Source of the DNA: Sediminibacterium sp.
GTDB lineage: Bacteria; Bacteroidota; Bacteroidia; Chitinophagales; Chitinophagaceae
Length of the DNA stretch: 64,000 nt
Assembly (NCBI RefSeq): GCF_030695065.1
Contig: NZ_JAUYTR010000016.1
Location: 124,001 to 188,000, forward strand
Direction: 5' to 3'
Shown here: positions 17,104 through 25,505 of the stretch, piece by piece
Position numbering within the stretch: the stretch's first letter is position 1
Layout: the number at the start of each line of letters is the position of its first letter
Made by a program: the position numbers and the translations under genes
Notes under the pieces: model-generated
The model's input: only the letters and a program-made list of their open reading frames with translations
Told to the model about the DNA's origin: nothing
Databases searched by the model: none

Positions 17104-18165
17104 ATGTTGTTTAATTTAAATAACCTTGTTCGTCCCAATATTGCCCAATTAACACCTTACTCATCTGCAAGAGATGAGTTTAGTGGGGAGGCAAAAGTAT
17201 TTTTAGATGCCAATGAAAATAGTTTAGGCTCACCTTTATCTAAATGGTATAATCGTTACCCAGACCCTCACCAGGTTGCAATAAAAAATAAGCTAGCAGT
17301 TGTAAAAGGGATTGCAGCGGAACATATTTTCTTGGGTAATGGAAGTGATGAATGCATAGACCTGTTATACAGAAGCTTTTGTGTTCCATCTAAAGACAAT
17401 GTGATTATTTGTCCTCCCACCTATGGCATGTATGAGGTAAGTGCGCATATTAATGATATTGAGCTAAAAAAAATCCCTTTATTGCCCAATTTTCAACTGA
17501 ACTTAATTGAAATAGAGCAGGCCATTGATGTCAATACTAAGTTGATTTGGATTTGTTCACCTAATAATCCAACTGGAAATTCAATTAATCGTTTAGACAT
17601 AGAAACCATCCTAAATAATTTTAATGGGATTGTTGTTATAGATGAAGCCTATATAAATTTTTCTAAGCAAAAATCATTTGTACAAGAGCTTACCGAATAT
17701 CCCAATTTGGTTGTACTGCAAACATTCAGTAAAGCTTGGGGTTTGGCAGGATTGAGGCTGGGTATGGCTTTTGCTTCAACTGCTATTATTGAAGTACTTA
17801 ATAGAGTTAAGCCTCCATATAATATTAATCAATCTACACAAGAGTTGGTTTTAAAGGCATTAGAAGAAGTTGGCCAAGTAAATGATATGATTCGTTTATT
17901 GGTAGATATGCGCGATGCATTAGCAGAAGTGTTTACTACAATGCCTACCGTGCAAACTGTATATCCTTCAGACGCCAATTTTTTATTGATTAAAATAAAC
18001 GATGCCAGAAAAGTGTATGAATTTTTATTAACTAAAGGAATTGTATTAAGAGACAGAAGCAATGTGCAACTATGCAATGATTGCTTAAGAATTACAGTAG
18101 GTTCAGAACAAGATAATACCAGCTTAGTAGAAGCAATGCAAGATTGGTATCAATTGAATGCATAA
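17104..18165 (+). CDS. hisC: Histidinol-phosphate aminotransferase
   Basis: HisC is a PLP enzyme that converts imidazole-acetol phosphate to histidinol phosphate with glutamate. The 353-residue protein is a fold-type I aminotransferase: LDANENSLGSP (substrate binding), GNGSDECIDLLYR, SPNNPTGNSI, VIDEAYINFS, and the PLP-binding TFSKAWGLAGLRLG with Lys210. These match HisC rather than a general aspartate aminotransferase. It follows hisD by 6 bases. The next genes are not his genes: a sugar dehydrogenase begins 25 bases later. Confidence 0.95.
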   Translation: MLFNLNNLVRPNIAQLTPYSSARDEFSGEAKVFLDANENSLGSPLSKWYNRYPDPHQVAIKNKLAVVKGIAAEHIFLGNGSDECIDLLYRSFCVPSKDNVIICPPTYGMYEVSAHINDIELKKIPLLPNFQLNLIEIEQAIDVNTKLIWICSPNNPTGNSINRLDIETILNNFNGIVVIDEAYINFSKQKSFVQELTEYPNLVVLQTFSKAWGLAGLRLGMAFASTAIIEVLNRVKPPYNINQSTQELVLKALEEVGQVNDMIRLLVDMRDALAEVFTTMPTVQTVYPSDANFLLIKINDARKVYEFLLTKGIVLRDRSNVQLCNDCLRITVGSEQDNTSLVEAMQDWYQLNA

Positions 18166-18190
18166 ATTCATGTTTTAATATTATACATAT

Positions 18191-19435
18191 ATGCAAAAAA
18201 TAAAATTAGTTGTTGCAATGTTAATGCTCTTGAATGTTGCTGCTGCACAACCGAAGCTTCAAGTTGCCATACAATTACCTACTGGGTTTACAAGTAAAGT
18301 TGTTGCCAACGACTTGGGTAGAGTAAGACATATTGCAGTAAATAGCAATGGAGACTTATATATGAAGTTAGATCGCTTGGTTAATGGAAAGGGGATTTAT
18401 AGACTTCGCGACAATAACGGTGATGGTGTTATGGAAGACACATTAGCATTTGGTAATTATACCGGAACGGGTATTGGTATTAACAATGGATATTTGTATG
18501 CTACTTCTGATCAAACTATTTATCGTTACAAATTTGATGCGAACCAAAATATTGTTAATCTAGATCAACCTGAAATTGTAGTTGATGGATTAATGAATAA
18601 AAGACAGCATGCATCCAAGTCAATTACTTTTGATAAAGTAGGAAACCTTTATGTAAATATTGGTGCTCCTTCTAATGTTTGCCAAGAACAAGATAGGCAA
18701 AAGGGCTCTCCAGGTTTAACCCCATGTCCAATATTAGAAAATGCGGGAGGAATTTGGCAGTTTAATACAAGTAAAACCAATCAAACATTAAGTGATGGCA
18801 TAAGATATGCAACTGGTATGAGAAATGCACTAGGGATTGATTGGAACAATGAAGTGAATGATTTATTTGTAACTATTCACGGTAGAGATATGTTGTATCA
18901 ATATTTTCCAGAAATGTACAATCAAAAACGTGGTGCTGAACTACCATCGGAAACTTTCTACAGAGTAAAGAAAGGGGATGATTGTGGTTGGCCTTATATT
19001 CACTGGGATCATTTTCAGAATAAAAAAATATTGAATCCTGAATATGGAGGTGATGGTAAAAAAGAAGGTGCTCCAAATGCCATTTCTCCATTGGTAGGAT
19101 TCCCTGGTCATATGGCACCTAATGCTTTATTAATTTATTCTGGGAATCAATTTCCAGCAAAATACAAGAACGGCGCGTTCATTGCTTTTCATGGTAGTTG
19201 GAATAGAACACCAGAACCTCAAGAAGGTTTTTATGTAGTATTTGTTCCAATGAAAAATGGACTGCCTACTGGAAAGTGGGAAGTGTTTGCAGATGGGTTC
19301 TCAGGCATGTCACCAGTTACCAATTTATCTGCAGCTAAGCATCGTCCAACTGGATTAGCCCAAGGTGAAGATGGGTCTCTTTATGTTTCTGATGATAAAG
19401 CTGGCTATGTTTGGAAAATTTCTTACAATAAATAA
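18191..19435 (+). CDS. Periplasmic PQQ-type sugar/sorbosone dehydrogenase-like protein
   Basis: The 414-residue exported protein (signal peptide MQKIKLVVAMLMLLNVAAAQ) has a six-bladed beta-propeller of the glucose/sorbosone dehydrogenase family. Blocks include LPTGFTSKVVANDLGRVRHIAV, RYATGMRNALGIDWN, the PLVGFPGHMAPNALLIYSG region and AFHGSWNRTPEPQ, ending GEDGSLYVSDDKAGYVWKI. Members oxidise sugars or aldoses with PQQ, but some lack activity. PQQ use here is inferred. It is placed in the his operon between hisC and hisB, with 25 bases before and 12 bases after to a cytochrome c gene that is the natural electron acceptor. There is no metabolic link to histidine that I can see. Confidence 0.85.
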   Translation: MQKIKLVVAMLMLLNVAAAQPKLQVAIQLPTGFTSKVVANDLGRVRHIAVNSNGDLYMKLDRLVNGKGIYRLRDNNGDGVMEDTLAFGNYTGTGIGINNGYLYATSDQTIYRYKFDANQNIVNLDQPEIVVDGLMNKRQHASKSITFDKVGNLYVNIGAPSNVCQEQDRQKGSPGLTPCPILENAGGIWQFNTSKTNQTLSDGIRYATGMRNALGIDWNNEVNDLFVTIHGRDMLYQYFPEMYNQKRGAELPSETFYRVKKGDDCGWPYIHWDHFQNKKILNPEYGGDGKKEGAPNAISPLVGFPGHMAPNALLIYSGNQFPAKYKNGAFIAFHGSWNRTPEPQEGFYVVFVPMKNGLPTGKWEVFADGFSGMSPVTNLSAAKHRPTGLAQGEDGSLYVSDDKAGYVWKISYNK

Positions 19436-19447
19436 TTGCAATAATTA

Positions 19448-19864
19448 ATGAGAATAAAACTTGCCATATTTGGATTAGGGTTGATTTTGCTCTCTAATTT
19501 TTCAAATGCTCAAACATCTGTACAAGGGAAGTCTAAGCAAATGCTGAATGGGAAAAAAGTGTACGATATGTATTGTCAGGCTTGTCATCAGGCCGATGGG
19601 AATGGAGTGCCCAGATTAAACCCTCCATTAGCTGGAACAGTTTATGTTACTGGAAGTAAAACAAGATTAATTGATATTGTTTTAAACGGCTTGACCGATC
19701 CAATAGAAATTAATGGAGAAGAGTATAATAATCCAATGGCAGCTCATTCTTTCTTAACCGACCAACAAATTGCTGATGTGTTAACTTATATCAGAAATAG
19801 TTTTGGAAATAAAGCAGGTGCGGTTTCTGTTGCTGAAGTTAAAAAACAAAGGGCAAAAAAATAA
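19448..19864 (+). CDS. Periplasmic c-type cytochrome
   Basis: The 138-residue protein has a signal peptide (to about SNAQ, residue 22) and one haem c site CQACH at residues 43-47. It has the class I features GNGVPRLNPPLAG and a likely distal Met ligand in NNPMAAHSF (Met97), then a C-terminal helix TDQQIADVLTYIRNSFGN. It probably accepts electrons from the dehydrogenase encoded 12 bases upstream. It ends 2 bases before hisB, so its translation and that of hisB are likely coupled. A lysine-rich tail (KKQRAKK) closes the protein. Confidence 0.88.
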   Translation: MRIKLAIFGLGLILLSNFSNAQTSVQGKSKQMLNGKKVYDMYCQACHQADGNGVPRLNPPLAGTVYVTGSKTRLIDIVLNGLTDPIEINGEEYNNPMAAHSFLTDQQIADVLTYIRNSFGNKAGAVSVAEVKKQRAKK

Positions 19865-19866
19865 TC

Positions 19867-20997
19867 ATGAAACGAATTTTATTCATAGATAGAGACGGTG
19901 TGGTATTAGAAGAGCCACCGGTTGATTTTCAAATTGATACAATTGCTAAAACAAATTTTGTTAAAGGGGCACTTACTAATTTATCTAGGATTGCTTCCCA
20001 TTTTGATTTTTATAAAGTGATGGTGACCAATCAAGATGGATTAGGAACAACATCTTATCCTGAAGAACAGTTTTATCCTTACCATGATTTAATGATTAGA
20101 ACCCTCGATTCTGTTGGGTTTCAATTTGATGAAATGATAATTGATAAAACATTTGCATCTGAAAACTTGCCTACCCGCAAGCCAGGTACTGGGTTGTTAA
20201 AACATTTGATGGGGAATGATCATTTTGATTTGTCTAATTCATTTGTTATTGGTGATAGATGGAGTGATATTCAGCTAGCCATTAATTTGGGTGCTAAAGC
20301 AATTTATTTTAAATCTGGATTACATGAGTTAACTGCTGACCAATATTTGGCTTTTAAAGATGTTATTGTTTTAGAAACCAATTCTTGGGAGGAAATATAT
20401 TCATTTCTAAAACTAGGCTTAAGAATTGTTCATCATGAACGTAATACCAACGAAACAAAAATTTCGATTGATGTAAATATGGATGGGGCTGGAAAGGCGA
20501 CCATAAATACAGGATTGGGTTTTTTTGATCATATGTTAGACCAAATTGCTCGTCATGGCAAAATTGATCTAGCCATTACTACCCATGGTGATTTACATAT
20601 AGATGAACACCATACAATTGAAGATACCGGAATTGCTTTAGGTGAAGCATTCGCAAAAGCATTGGTTGATAAGCGAGGAATGGAGAGATATGGGTTTGCT
20701 TTGCCTATGGACGAAGCAGATGCAAAAGTATTAATTGATTTTGGAGGTAGAAATTGGTTGGTTTGGAATGCTGAATTTAAAAGAGAAAAAATTGGTGATA
20801 TGCCTACTGAAATGTTTTATCACTTTTTTAAGTCGTTCAGTGATGGGGCCAAATGCAATTTAAATATATCATGCAAAGGAGATAATGAGCACCATAAAAT
20901 TGAAGTTATTTTTAAGGCATTTGCAAAAGCAATTCGGATGGCTGTTAAAAGAGATCCAATTAGTAATTACTTGCCTTCTACTAAAGGAGTATTATAA
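19867..20997 (+). CDS. hisB: Bifunctional histidinol-phosphatase / imidazoleglycerol-phosphate dehydratase
   Basis: The 376-residue fusion has an N-terminal HAD phosphatase (residues 1 to about 165; FIDRDGVVLEE with Asp8 and Asp10, MVTNQDGLGT, RKPGTGLL, VIGDRWSDIQLA). Its C-terminal dehydratase part (about 185-376) has the metal-binding motifs FFDHMLDQIARHG, DEHHTIEDTGIALGEA and DNEHHKIEVIFKAFAKA. It performs the sixth and eighth steps of histidine synthesis. The fused form is the usual one in Bacteroidota and enteric bacteria. It is the last his gene of the first unit; its stop overlaps the convergent DUF2147 gene by 6 bases. Confidence 0.96.
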   Translation: MKRILFIDRDGVVLEEPPVDFQIDTIAKTNFVKGALTNLSRIASHFDFYKVMVTNQDGLGTTSYPEEQFYPYHDLMIRTLDSVGFQFDEMIIDKTFASENLPTRKPGTGLLKHLMGNDHFDLSNSFVIGDRWSDIQLAINLGAKAIYFKSGLHELTADQYLAFKDVIVLETNSWEEIYSFLKLGLRIVHHERNTNETKISIDVNMDGAGKATINTGLGFFDHMLDQIARHGKIDLAITTHGDLHIDEHHTIEDTGIALGEAFAKALVDKRGMERYGFALPMDEADAKVLIDFGGRNWLVWNAEFKREKIGDMPTEMFYHFFKSFSDGAKCNLNISCKGDNEHHKIEVIFKAFAKAIRMAVKRDPISNYLPSTKGVL

Positions 20998-21450
20998 GTT
21001 AGATTGTCTTTTCCAAACATCTGTTCTGCCTAATAACGAAATGCCAATATAACCACGTACCTCAATGGTATTAGGGTCTTTCATGGTTATTTTGCAGCTA
21101 TAATCGTCTCCAGATTTTGGGTCATATATCTTGCCATCCTTCCATGAATTATTTTTATGAAAGCTGAAGTTTCTTAAATTAACTAAACCTAGTAATGGGG
21201 AGTTTCTTTTTGCAGGGTCACTGTTTTTTGCATCCACTCTTGGTTTGCCAGTAGTTGGATTGTTGGGTTCTTTTAGCCAAACAATTTTACCATAATAATT
21301 ATTCCCCTGTTTATAAATCTGAACCACTGCAGTTCCTTCACTAGTTTTCCAATTTCCAAGAATTGCATCAGGATTATTATTTGAAATGGGTGCGCTGTAA
21401 GCTGGTAATATGTATAAAGCACATAACAATAGGGTATATAGTATTTTCAT
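20992..21450 (-). CDS. DUF2147 secreted protein
   Basis: The 152-residue exported protein (signal peptide to about PAYSAP, residue 21) belongs to the DUF2147 family. Features are ILGNWKTSEGTAVVQIYKQGNNYYGKIVWLKEP, the PLLGLVNLRNF core, WKDGKIYDPKSGDDYSCKI, and the closing RGYIGISLLGRTDVWKR. The fold is a small lipocalin-like beta-barrel in related structures. The function is unknown, though related genes often occur in stress or fatty-acid contexts. It stands alone on the minus strand between hisB and the trp leader, separating the two his/trp units. Confidence 0.85.
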   Translation of the reverse strand: MKILYTLLLCALYILPAYSAPISNNNPDAILGNWKTSEGTAVVQIYKQGNNYYGKIVWLKEPNNPTTGKPRVDAKNSDPAKRNSPLLGLVNLRNFSFHKNNSWKDGKIYDPKSGDDYSCKITMKDPNTIEVRGYIGISLLGRTDVWKRQSNL

Positions 21451-21511
21451 TATTTATTATGTTGTTTGTTTAATGAAATTGCGCTATTGGTGGTATAGTA
21501 TCAAATTATTT

Positions 21512-21542
21512 TTTGTTAATTCATTACTAAACTTCATATTTG
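21512..21542 (+). promoter_or_regulatory. trp operon promoter (Bacteroidota -33/-7 type)
   Basis: TTTG at 21512-21515, a 19-base spacer, then CATATTTG at 21535-21542 match TTTG-N19-21-TAnnTTTG except for the first base of the -7 box. The predicted transcription start (about 21545-21546) is 1-2 bases before the leader-peptide ATG. Confidence 0.7.
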
Positions 21543-21546
21543 TACA

Positions 21547-21600
21547 ATGATTATCATAAATAAGCATTGGTGGTGGCATTCTAACTCTTTACGGGGATAG
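21547..21600 (+). CDS. trpL: Tryptophan operon leader peptide
   Basis: The 17-codon frame reads MIIINKHWWWHSNSLRG and stops with TAG. Three consecutive TGG tryptophan codons at 21568-21576, just upstream of trpE, identify a trp leader. The ATG is only 4 bases after the promoter's -7 box, so translation would begin on an almost leaderless transcript. The CGGGG of the Arg-Gly codons (21592-21596) is the antiterminator strand. Two His codons flank the Trp run, so histidine shortage might also slow the ribosome here (inference). Confidence 0.88.
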   Translation: MIIINKHWWWHSNSLRG

Positions 21601-21633
21601 TAATGGTATAACCAATACTCATTGAATATATTC

Positions 21634-21663
21634 AAAGCCCCGGATTAATCTGGGGCTTTTTTT
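21634..21663 (+). terminator. trp attenuator (terminator with competing antiterminator)
   Basis: AAAGCCCC (21634-21641) pairs with GGGGCTTT (21652-21659). The stem continues inward by a G-T, a G-C and an A-T pair around the loop TTAA, and a run of T to 21663 follows. CGGGG in the last leader codons (21592-21596) can pair with CCCCG (21638-21642) instead. A second imperfect hairpin at 21602-21623 lies between leader stop and terminator. The layout copies that of the his attenuator. Confidence 0.88.
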
Positions 21664-21684
21664 ATGGATTATAATTGACAAAAA

Positions 21685-23097
21685 ATGAATAAAATGCATT
21701 TAGTTACCACAGGCAAAAAAATACTGGGTGATATTTATACGCCTGTAGGCATTTATTTAAGACTAAGAGATCGTTTTAGAGACACCATCTTACTAGAAAG
21801 TACCGATCATCATGCAAATGAAAACAGTTATTCGTTTATATGCATCAACGCAATTGGCGGTATTGAAGTAAAAAATAATTCAACACTAGAATATAAATTA
21901 CCAGGGGATGATGCTGTAAAGTTGGCGTTAGGTAACAAATTAAATGTGCCCCAGTATTTGTGGGATTTCATGAACAAGTTTGAAGTAGAGAAATCATTGG
22001 ATAGTCAATTCCAATTTGCACAAGGATTGTTTGGCTACACTTGTTTTGATGCCGTATCTTTTTTTGATACTGCAATTCCTTCAGAACAAACAATGCCACT
22101 AATTCCACTTATACGATATCGTTTATACCAATATGTAATTGCATTTAATCATTTTAAAGATGAACTGATTATATGTGAAAATAAAATTGCAGGATTAGCC
22201 GGAGATTTGCAAGTAATTGAAACGCTAATCCGTAGTAAAGATGTGCCTGTTTATCCCTTCAGTTTAGAAGGTACTGAAAGGTCTAATATGACCAATGAAG
22301 CTTATATTGAATTGGTTCAAAAAGGCATTAAAAGATGTTTACGAGGAGATGTTTTTCAAATAGTATTGAGTAGACAGTTTGAACATTCTTTCACTGGAGA
22401 TGAGTTCAATGTTTATAGGGCTTTGCGAAGTATCAATCCGTCTCCTTATTTGTTTTTCTTTGATTATGGCGATTATAAAATCATGGGGTCTTCGCCAGAA
22501 GCGCAATTGGTTATAAAAAACGGCAAAGCAATTGTGCATCCCATAGCCGGAACTTTTAAAAGAACTGGAGATGATGCAACTGATCAGTTGGCTGCCGAAG
22601 AACTATTAAAAGACAAAAAAGAAAACGCAGAACATGTAATGCTGGTTGATTTAGCAAGAAATGATTTGAGCAGGGTATGTGATGAAGTGAAAGTAGCACA
22701 TTATAGACAGGTTCAATACTATAGTCATGTAATTCATTTAGTAAGTGAGGTGGAGGGAATACTAAGACCAGAACATAATCCATTTGAAATTTTTGCAGGA
22801 ACTTTTCCTGCTGGAACACTTAGTGGTGCTCCCAAATTAAAGGCTTTGGAAATTATATCATCTTATGAGCCAACACCTAGGAGCTTTTATGGTGGCGCAA
22901 TTGGATTTGTTGGTTTTGATGGAAGCTTTAATCATGCCATTATGATTAGAACATTTCTAAGCAAAAACAACCAGTTAATTTGTCAAGCAGGTGCCGGTGT
23001 TGTGGCAGCAAGCATTCCTGAGAATGAGTTACAGGAAGTGAACAATAAACTGAATGCATTAAAACAAGCTGCTGCATTTGCTGCACAGGTTCATTAA
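21685..23097 (+). CDS. trpE: Anthranilate synthase component I
   Basis: TrpE makes anthranilate from chorismate, with ammonia supplied by TrpG. The 470-residue protein has the N-terminal tryptophan-sensing segment with the LLES motif at residues 36-39, so feedback inhibition by Trp is expected on top of attenuation. The chorismate-binding C-terminal half shows DVFQIVLSRQFE, NPSPYLFFFDYGDYKIMGSSPE, HPIAGTFKRTGDDATD, HVMLVDLARNDLSRVC, TFPAGTLSGAPKLKA and RSFYGGAIGF. Para-aminobenzoate synthase is excluded by the LLES motif and the operon. It lies 84 bases after the leader stop and 13 bases before trpG. Confidence 0.96.
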   Translation: MNKMHLVTTGKKILGDIYTPVGIYLRLRDRFRDTILLESTDHHANENSYSFICINAIGGIEVKNNSTLEYKLPGDDAVKLALGNKLNVPQYLWDFMNKFEVEKSLDSQFQFAQGLFGYTCFDAVSFFDTAIPSEQTMPLIPLIRYRLYQYVIAFNHFKDELIICENKIAGLAGDLQVIETLIRSKDVPVYPFSLEGTERSNMTNEAYIELVQKGIKRCLRGDVFQIVLSRQFEHSFTGDEFNVYRALRSINPSPYLFFFDYGDYKIMGSSPEAQLVIKNGKAIVHPIAGTFKRTGDDATDQLAAEELLKDKKENAEHVMLVDLARNDLSRVCDEVKVAHYRQVQYYSHVIHLVSEVEGILRPEHNPFEIFAGTFPAGTLSGAPKLKALEIISSYEPTPRSFYGGAIGFVGFDGSFNHAIMIRTFLSKNNQLICQAGAGVVAASIPENELQEVNNKLNALKQAAAFAAQVH

Positions 23098-23110
23098 TTA
23101 AAACAACTGT

Positions 23111-23692
23111 ATGAAAATTTTGGTTTTTGATAATTACGATTCGTTTACCTATAATCTGGTTCATTTAATTTCACAGATAAGTGGTACCCATCCAGTAGTG
23201 TGTAGGAATGATGAAATTGAGTTGTCTCAAATAAATCAATACGATAAAATATTGCTTTCTCCAGGACCGGGTATTCCATCTGAAGCAGGACTCTTACAAC
23301 CATTAATTAAAGCCTATGCTGCAAGCAAAAGTATATTGGGCGTGTGTTTAGGGCATCAAGCTATTGGCGAAGTATTTGGCGCTAAGCTGACCAATCTAGC
23401 TAATGTTTTCCATGGTGTAGCAACACCTATACAAATTGAGAAAACAACCAATGGTAAACCCTCTACATTGTATGATGGATTGCCTAGCCAAATAGAAGTA
23501 GGGCGTTATCATAGTTGGGTGGTAAGTGATAGCAATTTCCCTGATTGTTTAAATATCACCGCTAAGGATGACAATGGGTTCATTATGGGATTGGCTCATA
23601 CTACTTACGATGTAGAGGGGGTTCAGTTTCACCCTGAAAGCATTTTAACTCCTGATGGAGAAACAATTATCAAAAATTGGTTAAAAAGATAA
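23111..23692 (+). CDS. trpG: Anthranilate synthase component II (glutamine amidotransferase)
   Basis: The 193-residue class I glutamine amidotransferase feeds ammonia to TrpE. The triad is visible: Cys79 in GVCLGHQAIGE, and His174 and Glu176 in QFHPESIL. The start MKILVFDNYDSFTYNLVH and the LLSPGPGIPSEAG oxyanion region are standard. It could also serve folate synthesis, as TrpG/PabA amidotransferases sometimes do. It has a 1-base gap to trpD. Confidence 0.95.
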   Translation: MKILVFDNYDSFTYNLVHLISQISGTHPVVCRNDEIELSQINQYDKILLSPGPGIPSEAGLLQPLIKAYAASKSILGVCLGHQAIGEVFGAKLTNLANVFHGVATPIQIEKTTNGKPSTLYDGLPSQIEVGRYHSWVVSDSNFPDCLNITAKDDNGFIMGLAHTTYDVEGVQFHPESILTPDGETIIKNWLKR

Positions 23693-23693
23693 G

Positions 23694-24689
23694 ATGAAAA
23701 AAATATTACAATACTTATTTGAATATAAAACACTTACTAGGGTTAAAGCCTATGAAGTGATGGTAAATATGGCAAAGGGCCAATACAATGATGCGGAAAT
23801 TGCCTCGTTTATAACGGTTTATTTAATGAGAAGTGTTACCATTGAAGAGCTCAATGGATTTAGAGATGCTTTGTTAGAACTGTGCATTAAAACTGAATTA
23901 GGTACAACTGATTTGGTAGATATTGTAGGAACGGGTGGTGATGGAAAGAACTCATTTAATATTTCTACATTATCATGCTTTATTGTTGCAGGAGCTGGGC
24001 AAAAAGTTGCAAAGCATGGAAATTATGGAGCTTCAACCATAAGTGGAGCATCAAATGTGATGGAGCAATTAGGATACCGTTTTAAACAAGATGGAAGTGC
24101 GCTAAAAAATGAAATTGACCAGGCCAATATTTGTTTTATGCATGCTCCTCTTTTTCATCCTGCTCTAAAAGTAGTAGGACCCATTCGAAAACAATTAGGC
24201 GTAAGAACATTTTTTAATATGCTTGGCCCAATGGTGAATCCTGCAAACCCCGATTATCAATTGGTAGGAGTGTATAATTTGGAAATGGCTAGAATATATA
24301 ATTATCTGCTACAGCAAACGGGTAAGTCATTTACTATCATACATAGTTTAGACGGATATGATGAAATATCTTTAACTAGCGACACTAAAGTAATTACCAA
24401 AGAAGGAGAATCCATTTTTTCTGCTATTGAATTAGGGAAAAAAATAGTGATGCCAGAAGCAATATATGGAGGGAATACTGTTGAAGAGTCTGCAGCAATT
24501 TTTATTAAAATTATTAAAGGGGAAGGAAGTTGGTCACAAAATGCAGTGGTATTAGCCAATGCGGCAATGGCCTTAAACTGCACAGGTAAATTCAATAATT
24601 ACCAGTCTGCCTATCAAGCCGCAGTAGAAAGCTTAGAATCAGGGGCTGCATTAAATTCATTCAATAAATTGATTGCCTTACAAGGCTAG
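23694..24689 (+). CDS. trpD: Anthranilate phosphoribosyltransferase
   Basis: TrpD attaches anthranilate to PRPP. The 331-residue protein carries the diagnostic GTGGDGKNSFNIST glycine-rich PRPP loop, KHGNYGASTISGASNVMEQLG, the anthranilate-contact region FMHAPLFHPALK, RKQLGVRTFFNMLGPMVNPA and DGYDEISLT. It is not fused to trpG, unlike in E. coli. It follows trpG by one base and is followed by trpC after 18 bases. Confidence 0.96.
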   Translation: MKKILQYLFEYKTLTRVKAYEVMVNMAKGQYNDAEIASFITVYLMRSVTIEELNGFRDALLELCIKTELGTTDLVDIVGTGGDGKNSFNISTLSCFIVAGAGQKVAKHGNYGASTISGASNVMEQLGYRFKQDGSALKNEIDQANICFMHAPLFHPALKVVGPIRKQLGVRTFFNMLGPMVNPANPDYQLVGVYNLEMARIYNYLLQQTGKSFTIIHSLDGYDEISLTSDTKVITKEGESIFSAIELGKKIVMPEAIYGGNTVEESAAIFIKIIKGEGSWSQNAVVLANAAMALNCTGKFNNYQSAYQAAVESLESGAALNSFNKLIALQG

Positions 24690-24707
24690 TATTTTCAATT
24701 ATTCATT

Positions 24708-25505
24708 ATGACCATTTTAGATACCATAGTAGCACAAAAAAAGATAGAAGTAGCCGCCAAACAGTCAATAAAATCAATTGCTCAATTAGAGCAATCTATT
24801 TTTTTTAAGTTGCCTTGTTTGTCTTTAAAATCATCGTTGCTTGATAGTAATAAAACAGGAATCATAGCAGAATATAAAAGAAAGTCTCCAAGCAAAGGAA
24901 TCATTAATAATACCGCCACTATTAAAGAGGTAACGAAGGCTTATACCCAATTTGGTGCAGCTGGAATTTCTGTTTTAACAGATGAACCATTTTTTGGAGG
25001 TAGATTATCCGACTTGGAAGAAGCTACTTTTAATAAAATTCCGCTGCTAAGAAAGGATTTTATGATTAGCGAATATCAGATTATTGAAGCCAAAGCTAGT
25101 GGTGCTTCAGTTATTTTGTTAATTGCTGCTTGCCTAAGCCCTCAACAAGTAAAAACTATGACCAAATTGGCGCATGACTTAGGTTTAGAAGTATTGCTCG
25201 AGATTCATAACCAAGAAGAATTGGCTCATATTAATGAAGCTGTTGACTTAGTAGGGGTAAATAATAGGAACTTGAAAAATTTTGAAGTGAGTATCAATAT
25301 TTCTTTAGATCTTATTCAGCAAATACCATCTTCTATACCTGCAATTGCAGAAAGTGGGATAGATAATCCTAATACCATTGTAACTTTACAAAAAGCAGGT
25401 TTTGCCGGCTTTTTAATAGGAGAGCGTTTCATGAAAGAATCGAATCCGTCAATTGCTTTTGCCAATTTTGTAAATGAATTAAAATTAAAACAAAATGCGG
25501 GCTAA
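24708..25505 (+). CDS. trpC: Indole-3-glycerol-phosphate synthase
   Basis: The 265-residue TIM barrel catalyses ring closure to indole-glycerol phosphate. The signature IIAEYKRKSPSKG holds the catalytic Lys. Further landmarks are ISVLTDEPFFGG, PLLRKDFMISEYQI with its Lys, ANDLVGVNNRNLK-type VDLVGVNNRNLKNF, and AESGIDNP with GFLIGERFMK. It is monofunctional; trpF is a separate gene. Its 3' end overlaps the trpF start by 11 bases, indicating translational coupling. Confidence 0.95.
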   Translation: MTILDTIVAQKKIEVAAKQSIKSIAQLEQSIFFKLPCLSLKSSLLDSNKTGIIAEYKRKSPSKGIINNTATIKEVTKAYTQFGAAGISVLTDEPFFGGRLSDLEEATFNKIPLLRKDFMISEYQIIEAKASGASVILLIAACLSPQQVKTMTKLAHDLGLEVLLEIHNQEELAHINEAVDLVGVNNRNLKNFEVSINISLDLIQQIPSSIPAIAESGIDNPNTIVTLQKAGFAGFLIGERFMKESNPSIAFANFVNELKLKQNAG

